Positions 57,240-64,000 of a stretch of 64,000 nt of DNA are shown one piece after another. Under the pieces are notes generated by a model. It ran no database searches, was not told the origin of the DNA, and saw nothing but the letters and a program-made list of their open reading frames with translations. Each line of letters begins with the position of its first letter. The stretch's first letter is position 1. Origin of the DNA: Nomia melanderi (lineage: Eukaryota > Arthropoda > Insecta > Hymenoptera > Halictidae); the NCBI RefSeq assembly GCF_051020985.1, contig NC_134999.1, positions 37,357,160 to 37,421,159 of the forward strand. Direction: 5' to 3'. The position numbers and the translations under genes are program-made.

Positions 57240-57690
57240 CACTGCTTTAAATCCCAATTTCTATAATTCTAACTTCTAATTTCCAATTTCTATAATTCCT
57301 AACTTCTAATTTCCAATTCCTATAATTCCTAACTTCTGATTTCCAATTTCTATAATTCCTAACTTCTAATTTCCAATTTCTATAATTCCCAACTTCTAAT
57401 TTCCAATTTCTATAATTCCTAACTTCTAATTTCCAATTTCTATAATCCCTAGCTTCTAATTTCCAATTTCTATAATTCCTAGCTTCTAATTTCCAATTTC
57501 TATAATCCCTAGCTTCTAATTTCCAATTTCTATAATCCCTAGCTTCTAATTTCCAATTTCTATAATCCCTAGCTTCTAATTTCCAATTTCTATAATTCCT
57601 AACTTCTAATTTCCAATTTCTGTAATTCCCAACTTCTAATTTCCAATTCCTATAATTCCCAACTTCTAATTTCCAATTTCTAACCACTCC
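57240..57690. repeat. 30-bp minisatellite, about 15 copies
   Basis: Units of TATAATTCCTAACTTCTAAT plus TTCCAATTTC with few variants. The 30-bp period keeps a 150-codon minus-strand frame open (decapeptide NYRNWKLEVR); this is expected of any stop-free 30-bp unit. Confidence 0.95.
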
Positions 57691-58767
57691 AATTCGCATG
57701 TAATTTAACTCACAACCTCAGTCGTCAAGCGACAAATCCTGAGCTCAATTTTTCAAACGACTGCTTTCTAAGACAATACCTCCGACGTCGTGCATAATTT
57801 TGACTGCGCCAGCCTCAGCCGCAACAGCAGAGTTCGACAGTGGTAATGTTGTCGCAATAACGCCAACTATTAGTTCTCATAACAATGTCGGGGACGTTGA
57901 AATTTTCATTGGCCGTAGTTGCGACTTCGGGCGTCTTGTTCAAATGGTATTTAATTAATAATTCCGGCGTCGCGGCGCCGGGAAACGGCGGCGCATGCAA
58001 AACAGTCGCGTGACGGAGCATAATGACGTTCGTTAAACTCGATATCGACGCGAAGTACGAATTACAGTAATTACTCGTCAACGTAATGGCAACAAGAGTC
58101 GCGGGACGCTGCCGGGAATCGATTCTTCGGTTCGATCGCGTCGAATCACGGAATTAATTAAATTCTATTTCACCCGTCCTTCCGCGTTTAATATTATCGT
58201 TCTTCCCGATACAATGTCCCGTCGACGGATTATACGTTTCACCGTCCGTACGTACACGTGTACATAAAAATATTCGCTGAAAATAATTGTCTTCATTAGC
58301 GAAGTTCCCGAGTCGCAATTCATTTCGCCTCATTAATTTGCCAGGATGTAATAGCTGTTTCCACTTTCAGATTTATGCGTACGTAATGAAGACATATTAT
58401 TGTTATTAGCCGACCCTGCATATGACAGCGTTTATGGTAAATACAAATGCGTCAAGTATGATTAAATGAAAGCCCCTGATGTAGATTTAATACACTCGCC
58501 GCTTTTATTATCCCTTGAATAATTGAGATCTTCAGCATAGAACTGGAAACACGGGGAACACAATTAATCCACAAAATGGTGCCGATGTTCTCTGTCTATA
58601 CAAGTAACGTACCTTCACTCGCGATAAACGTAATCGTACGAAAGAATAATGGAACATATATACTTCATCTTCAAAATACTCTCAGTTACATTTAAAAACG
58701 AATAACATCAAGTTCCTTTTATCTTTACTGTTACCAATGGAACTAGGGAAGTCTATATGAAAGTGGT
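57691..58767. other. Non-coding stretch with CpG-rich block
   Basis: No gene supported. CpG-rich from about 57780 to 58260. Confidence 0.4.
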
Positions 58768-58989
58768 TTAACCCTTTGAACTCTGTAGGCTCCAATATTG
58801 CAGGAATAATATTAGATATTTCAACCTTAAAGAAACTACCCACAATTATTAGATTTCTCACACATCCAAATTTTGCACTGAGGAAAATAAAAAATCTAAG
58901 AAATATTATAGCATTTTTCATTTTCGCTGATACTATAAAAATTACTTACAGTTGCTGATTGAAAAACCATCAGGAGTGCCAAGGGTTAA
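58768..58989 (+). mobile_element. Family B TTAA MITE
   Basis: Begins TTAACCCTTTGAACTCTG then TAGGCTCC, and ends CATCAGGAGTGCCAAGGGTTAA. Both TTAA are intact. Length 222 bp. Confidence 0.88.
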
Positions 58990-59873
58990 CTCCACTTAAA
59001 AAACATTAGAAAACTTTGAAAGCATAAATAGATTATGAATTGCAACTGTTATAACGTTTAACTTGATTTCCTTTGAAAACCGGACTTAAGCGACTTTCAA
59101 AATAAACGGCTGACACCTATAAAAGTCCTCTGTGAGTGGATCGTATTAGAGATCGAGCGCATCGTTAAATATACAAGCCGCGAAACAATAGGTGCAACTT
59201 TCACAGCGATCTGGCACACACACGCTCCTCGCCTCCGTCTTTTTGTCTGGTACCAACACTTCGATCGGCGGCTAAATATAGCGCCGAAGAACTAGATAGA
59301 CTCCGCGGCTGATAATACGTAGCCTGATTCCGTATATGGAACAGAACGTCCGCGATTCCGATTTAACTCTCCCGTCCCTGACAGTTTCGAGGTCCGATGG
59401 GCGCAGCAAATAGGGGAGGCGACGAAGCGTGCACGGTCTCATCTTCCCGCAAACAAATTCGCGCCAGCGACGGGCTGGTTCCGCGATGGAACCGCTCGAC
59501 GATTCGATACCACTCGCGTGTCAACCGGTATCGGGGAATTAATAACACGCTGAAAAATGGGACGGGGCCTGCAAGGTGTTCGATAAACATCGAGAATCTT
59601 CTTAAGTGATCCTCTTACTTCGCCGGGGCTTTCAGCTCCCTCTTCGGGAAATTGAAGCACCTTTCACCAATTACGGTACAACTGTTAAGCGAACTGATGA
59701 ACGACTAAATGCTCCAAGTTGTTTGATCGTTCAAGCTACTTAGCGATTACTTTTAATTGCAATCTGTAGTCTTTGAAAATCCGACCGAGGGAAATCGCGA
59801 AATATTGATTACAGCGGTTCAAGCGCTTCTTTATCGTTTTAGTTACAAATATTTACAGTTATTTACTCTGCGA
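58990..59873. other. Non-coding stretch
   Basis: No gene supported. Confidence 0.4.
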
Positions 59874-60395
59874 GTTTCGATAATTCATTAAGACCCTCGT
59901 TTAAAACGTCCATAATCCCTTCACTCTCGCAATTACCATTCTGAACCAAAATTCTCACGATTCGCAAGTAACAAATATCCAAAATACAACTTCCTCTGAT
60001 ATCACATAAACCCGAACCTTCAACAATTCCCCACAAACAATACTTAAGTTTCAATAATTCATTAAAACCCTCACTTAAAACGTCCATAATCCCTTCACTC
60101 TCGCAATTACCATTCTGAGCCAAAATTCTCACGATTCGCAAGTAACAAATATCCAAAATACCACTTCCTCTGATATCACATAAACCCGAACCTTCAACAA
60201 TTCCCCACAAACAATACTTAAGTTTCAATAATTCATTAAAACCCTCACTTAAAACGTCCATAATCCCTTCACTCTCGCAATTACCATTCTGAACCAAAAT
60301 TCTCACGATTCACAAGTAACAAATATCCAAAATACAATTCTCTCGAATATTACATAAACCCAAACCTTCAACAATTCCCCAGAAACAATACGCAA
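59874..60395. repeat. 174-bp tandem repeat, 3 copies, frame-preserving
   Basis: Units start at 59874, 60048 and 60222 with an exact 174-bp period (58 codons). Shared blocks include AAAACGTCCATAATCCCTTC, AATTACCATTCTGA and CCTTCAACAATTCCCCA. A 147-codon minus-strand frame (59863-60306) stays open through them, with the motif GNCESEGIMDVL repeated. No recognisable protein family, so it is annotated as a repeat. Confidence 0.93.
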
Positions 60396-60535
60396 GTTCG
60401 GAAACCTTCAAATCCCACCGTCACAGCTGCCATTTTTCCAGCAAACCGAAATCCTGCCGGTGCTCAGCGATTAAACGCAACGATCCCGGCGAAGTCGTTC
60501 GTTCATCCCAAAGGGACTAACAAAATATCGCAAAT

Positions 60536-60835
60536 CTAGTGGATCGCTGTACGTACACAGCGTTGCCAAGGGATACGTCCGTAGACAATGGACCGTGCGC
60601 GCAGTTTGTATCTCGTGGAAGTGAATTCATGGGGATCCTTCGTGACGATCTTGCCCGTTCGAGTGTTCCATTGCTGCGTCACCGTTTTCACAGGTCCCTT
60701 CGTATTGGTCCGATTCCCGGGCACAAAGGGAATCCCCGATAACGCGGCAGGGTTACGTCGCCTCTGATCCGAGATCGTCGGCCGTCGGGCGGCGTCACGA
60801 CGTCCGAGGCATTGTTGCCACCCGTGTGTCTCCAC
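60536..60835 (-). CDS. Candidate minus-strand exon, weak
   Basis: A 100-codon minus-strand frame reads through KGPVKTVTQQWNTRTGKIVT and KDPHEFTSTRYKL with codon use like real exons (AAG ATC GTC ACG AAG GAT). A stop at 60848-60850 closes it upstream, so an acceptor would be needed just inside. No ATG starts it and the protein family is not recognised. It overlaps the plus-strand candidate at 60751, so at most one is likely real. Confidence 0.22.
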   Translation of the reverse strand: METHGWQQCLGRRDAARRPTISDQRRRNPAALSGIPFVPGNRTNTKGPVKTVTQQWNTRTGKIVTKDPHEFTSTRYKLRARSIVYGRIPWQRCVRTAIH

Positions 60836-61027
60836 GGGGGCGATAAATTAAACGACTTCCGTCTACGAGAGATCGCGCAATCTGCGAGCTGGCTCTCGCC
60901 GCCGGAAACTCCTGAAACGCTGCTACCAGATACGACTGTAATGGGGAAAGTTTCCCTAAGCGATACAATCGCCGAGGAAGAGTATCCGTGCGTGTTTCGA
61001 GATCTAGAAATCGAAGACTATCGATAG
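60751..61027 (+). CDS. Candidate terminal exon, plus strand
   Basis: After AACGCGGCAG, a possible 3' splice site, a frame runs 91 codons to TAG at 61025. It passes through GDKLNDFRLREIAQSASWLS and SPPETPETLLPDTTVMGKVS, and ends in an acidic tail (AEEEYPCVFRDLEIEDYR). Codon use is balanced and the tail looks like a genuine hydrophilic C-terminus. There is no nearby AATAAA downstream and no recognised domain. It could belong to the gene with exons at 31 kb or to another gene. Confidence 0.33.
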
Positions 61028-61375
61028 GAATTTTGTCATTTTTCTAAGAAGATTGCGAGGTAATTATTGAGTCCTGGATCAGAGAATTTGTAAATGTACA
61101 AAACATATTTAAATACCATTAATACAACAGTGTTCAATTAAATCGTAATTGGTTTGTGAACACTATGTTCAATTAGAGTTAGGTTTTAATATACACGAAG
61201 CTGATCAGTTTAGTTTCTAAACCGGCGATTTTGTACGAAGTGCTAAGCAGATTGCTGGCTAGTCTTGGGTTAAACTCGAATTATCGTGTTAATAACTGAT
61301 GAAGCTGATGCTAGATTAACCACGAATTATACATGAAGAATGAGGTGGAATAGGAATTTCATTTTGGTTAGACTA
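61028..61375. other. Non-coding AT-rich stretch
   Basis: Nothing gene-like. If the 60751 exon is real, this would be its 3' untranslated region. Confidence 0.4.
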
Positions 61376-61598
61376 TTAACACTAGGTTTACGGAACGCGT
61401 CAAATTGACGCATATTGGATGTTAGAAATATTATTTTGTAAATCTTTACGCCGATTTTTATTGATGCGATCACACTGACATGCACCCCAATTACCTACTA
61501 TCAAATCTTCAGTCTCCACGATCTAAATAAACGAGCATCAATTCTTTTAGGAATAACAGAATGAAGTGTACAATAAATGGCCGTAAACCTAATGTTAA
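61376..61598 (+). mobile_element. Family C TTAA MITE
   Basis: Begins TTAACACTAGGTTTACGG and ends GGCCGTAAACCTAATGTTAA, both TTAA intact. Subterminal GCGTCAAATTGACGC is a short palindrome. Length 223 bp. Confidence 0.9.
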
Positions 61599-62339
61599 TA
61601 GAATCACCAACTAAAGTTTAATCAACGTCGAACGCTGTTTAGAAGCGACGTTCCTTTGACCCAGTGTCTCATTCTATTTTATCCAATTCCCGAGACAATG
61701 AATTATTCATTCGCGAGGCGCATTGAAACTGAATTACAAGGACACCGGCGCAACGGGACGCGCCTGGTTTAGATGCATTACTGTAAATGAAGCTGGTAAT
61801 ATACCCGTGGAAGGCAAAGTTGTTTGACGACGCCGCGACACGGCATTTATTCCTGGCTCGCGTCGAACTGCCAGAGACATTCTCCTTAGGAATGCTCAAA
61901 CGAGAGGTTCATTGTGTTCACCACAATGGGATACCACTCGTACTCCATTATTGTGCATCCCTCTTCATGGCGGGGCTGGCACGTTTATCAGCGGCGTACA
62001 AGAAACGACGAGCGCTGTCCCCGACCGCTTTCAAAACAGATACAAAAGGCCGCCTCCTCAGGAATATCCTTAATCCACCTCCCACCTCCGCGGCAAACGA
62101 GCCTCGAAAATTTCACTGGGGAACGCCGGCGTTCACCGACGCTTAAACGACCCCTCGGCCTGCGTCGAGATTTAATAACGATCGACGTCCCCGGGATAAT
62201 TGAAATTATTATTCAGCGTTTTCGAGATACTTAGCCATCTGTTCTGTTAGTATTGTCTCTGTTGTAACCCACCTTACAAATGAACTCTGACGCAGCATTG
62301 TTTCACAATGATAGGCTGCTATACATTCCAATGAAGTTA
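61599..62339. other. Non-coding stretch
   Basis: No gene called. A 119-codon ATG frame at 61787-62146 has no recognised domain. Confidence 0.35.
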
Positions 62340-62549
62340 CTAATTCATTAGCACTCCAGATGGCTTTGTAATCCATCAGCGACTGCAACTAATTTTTATA
62401 TTCCTAGCGAAAATGAAAATGCTATAACATTTAGATCTTTTACCTTAGTGCAAAATTTGGATGCGTGAAAAATCGAATAATTGTAGTTTAAGATTCATTA
62501 AAATATCTAGTATTCCTGGAATATTGGAGCCTAGAGTTCAAAGGGTCAA
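62340..62549 (-). mobile_element. Family B MITE, reverse orientation
   Basis: Starts TTCATTAGCACTCCAGATGG and ends GGAGCCTAGAGTTCAAAGGG then TCAA. This is the reverse complement of the family B copies, with decayed TTAA at both ends. Confidence 0.83.
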
Positions 62550-63511
62550 TTAACGTCTTCCTCTAGTAATAAACGTTCAAACTCCTATAAATCAAACTTA
62601 CAATTCATCGGTGTACATACATTAATTTCCCGAAATCATCAATAATCTCTAAAATCAGTGATGCTACCTACGATCAGACCCGCAAGCCATTTTAATCAAT
62701 TAAATGTACACCCTCAAATCCGCGCGGCAGTTCGGCATCTCGAAGAGGTCCACGGGAAACCGTATTAAAACATTCCGAGCCACTTCCGTCCCGCAGCGCG
62801 GGTAGAAATAAAAAGCTTCTTAATTAAACTAATGGCCGGAGTGGCGGAACGACGACAAATCAGAGTCCCGAACCATTCTGCGGATTGGTTCGCGTTTTAC
62901 GAGCGCGTCGCCGACAAAATTCCGCTTGGTAGGCAAGGGTGCAGCGCTGTATCGACGGGAAATCCGGTCGGAACGGCGTCGTTGGTCGCTTAATCCGTCG
63001 ATATATCAGGGTTACGTCGACGCCAATGGCGTCTGACGCTTCTCAAATTCGTGCTGCTACACATTGTCGGGCGCGTGCACTGCGACGAGGAACGTCGGCG
63101 CCGCATAGACGGGTTACCGAGTTCCTAAGCGGCTTAAGCCCCCCTCCCCCCTGCCCCCCTGGCGCGACTGTAGGACAAGCCGAGGGAAAACATCAGGGCG
63201 CGAAAAGAAATTACGCGATGAGTTCCACGGCTTAACACGAATCGGTTCTTTATCCGGGCTTGACTCCATTCCCGCGGATCGATTTTTTTCGACTGGCCCT
63301 CGATCTACGTTCTCGCGATTAAATGGAACGCTTGTCTCCGTGTCGAACTTATCGTTGACTCGTACCGCTTGTTAGAGAATTTTGTGGTTTCTTTATGTGC
63401 GAGGTTTGTTAATGCTTGGGATAGTTGATGGTGATCATTGAAATTGAATGGGGGACTGTGGAAATAATGATAGATGTAATAGCAGGGATGATAGTATGGA
63501 AATGAAGGTAA
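62550..63511. other. Non-coding stretch with CpG-rich block
   Basis: No gene supported. CpG-rich from about 62700 to 63330, including three C6 runs at 63139-63159. Confidence 0.4.
63139..63159 (-). repeat. Three C6 runs (G-quadruplex potential on minus strand)
   Basis: Runs of six C at 63139-63144, 63146-63151 and 63154-63159, separated by one or two bases. The minus strand could form a G-quadruplex. Confidence 0.8.
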
Positions 63512-63753
63512 TTAACCCTTTGCACTCGGATTTTGTTACTGGAAATATTTAATATTTCTGTACGAAGCGAAGACGATGTTCTTTGAGACTAATTCGAAGA
63601 GAAATCATCAGTGCATTGAGGAACAAAGCTGTTTTTTCCAATGTTTCACGTATCGAGGCATTTTTCAAAGTTTAACGTTAAATATTACATTCTATAGTTT
63701 TACTGTGTCAAATCATGGTGACTACGAGTCAACTCTCGAGTGCAAAGGGTTAG
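63512..63753 (+). mobile_element. Family A TTAA MITE
   Basis: Begins TTAACCCTTTGCACTCGG and ends CTCGAGTGCAAAGGGTTAG (terminal A changed to G). Length 242 bp. Confidence 0.87.
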
Positions 63754-63761
63754 AATAGAAT

Positions 63762-63971
63762 ACTACTAGAACCACGTACCAGTCAAAATAACTTGTTTCG
63801 ATTTGTTTCGAATTGAATTTCGTATTGAATATTCGAAATGATCTTGGAAATAAATAGCTTTGACTTGAATACTATAATGAATGTCCGAAGAAACCGAAAA
63901 TAACCTATCGTTAGAATTTTTATAGGGATTACATATCAGTCGTATTAAATTCTCGGTAGTTCCAGTGTTAA
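63762..63971 (-). mobile_element. Family D MITE, reverse orientation
   Basis: Starts ACTACTAGAACCACGTACCA then GTCAAAATAAC and ends CTCGGTAGTTCCAGTGTTAA. Compared with 39097 it is in reverse orientation (ACCGAAAATAA... reversed). It lies 8 bp from the family A element. Confidence 0.78.
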
Positions 63972-64000
63972 CAGATAAGAATTTCAGTGATGACGTACCG

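Noticed and set aside
61787..62146. 119-codon ATG-initiated plus-strand frame
   Set aside because: No recognisable domain, and an overlapping plus-strand frame at 61914-62234 is also open, as expected by chance.

Overview
This window looks like nuclear DNA of an insect, most likely a hymenopteran such as a bee. That is an inference from overall character: no long bacterial-style reading frames, CpG-rich blocks alternating with AT-rich stretches, many simple tandem arrays, and many copies of short TTAA-flanked inverted-repeat elements. I found no tRNA, rRNA, CRISPR array, or complete recognisable gene. The 64 kb is therefore mostly intergenic or intronic sequence.

Coding content is sparse. 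The only well-supported coding sequence is a pair of consecutive plus-strand exons at 30785-30971 and 31151-31283. They are joined by a 179-bp GT-AG intron in compatible phase; the gene family was not recognised. Weaker candidates are exon-like frames near 13.4, 28.9 and 60.5-61.0 kb, and two possible non-coding first exons ending in strong GTGAGT donors at 14494 and 20945.

The window is dominated by short mobile elements. At least eight families of about 120-240 bp (one of 1.15 kb) begin and end with TTAA and inverted repeats, as expected for non-autonomous piggyBac-type elements. Some carry the classical CCC...GGG ends. About 25 copies or remnants are spread from 1.2 to 64 kb, some back to back and one nested in another. 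One (family C, 7.7 kb) sits inside a copy of a dispersed repeat whose uninterrupted relative lies at 2.25 kb, which gives a natural empty site.

Tandem arrays are the second main component, with units from about 8 bp to about 280 bp and 2-15 copies. Several have a MITE end as part of their unit (8.6, 21.8, 46.3 and probably 56.0 kb), suggesting that element insertions seed local duplication. The most unusual array starts at the 3' edge of the second exon at 31283 and repeats the exon end together with its 5' splice site about every 65 bp.

Layout: 0-9 kb, dispersed repeat pair and MITEs; 9-12 kb, GA-rich array, CpG block and 150-185-bp array; 12-21 kb, CpG blocks, candidate first exons, a TTCAAA-type minisatellite and a 164-183-bp array; 21-30 kb, duplicated MITE region and five arrays; 30.6-31.7 kb, the two exons; 32-46 kb, MITE-rich with CpG blocks and a duplicated possible regulatory module at 34.6-35.1 kb; 46-54 kb, families F, H and B; 54-64 kb, AT-rich and minisatellite arrays, a coding-like block at 60.5-61.0 kb and further MITEs.
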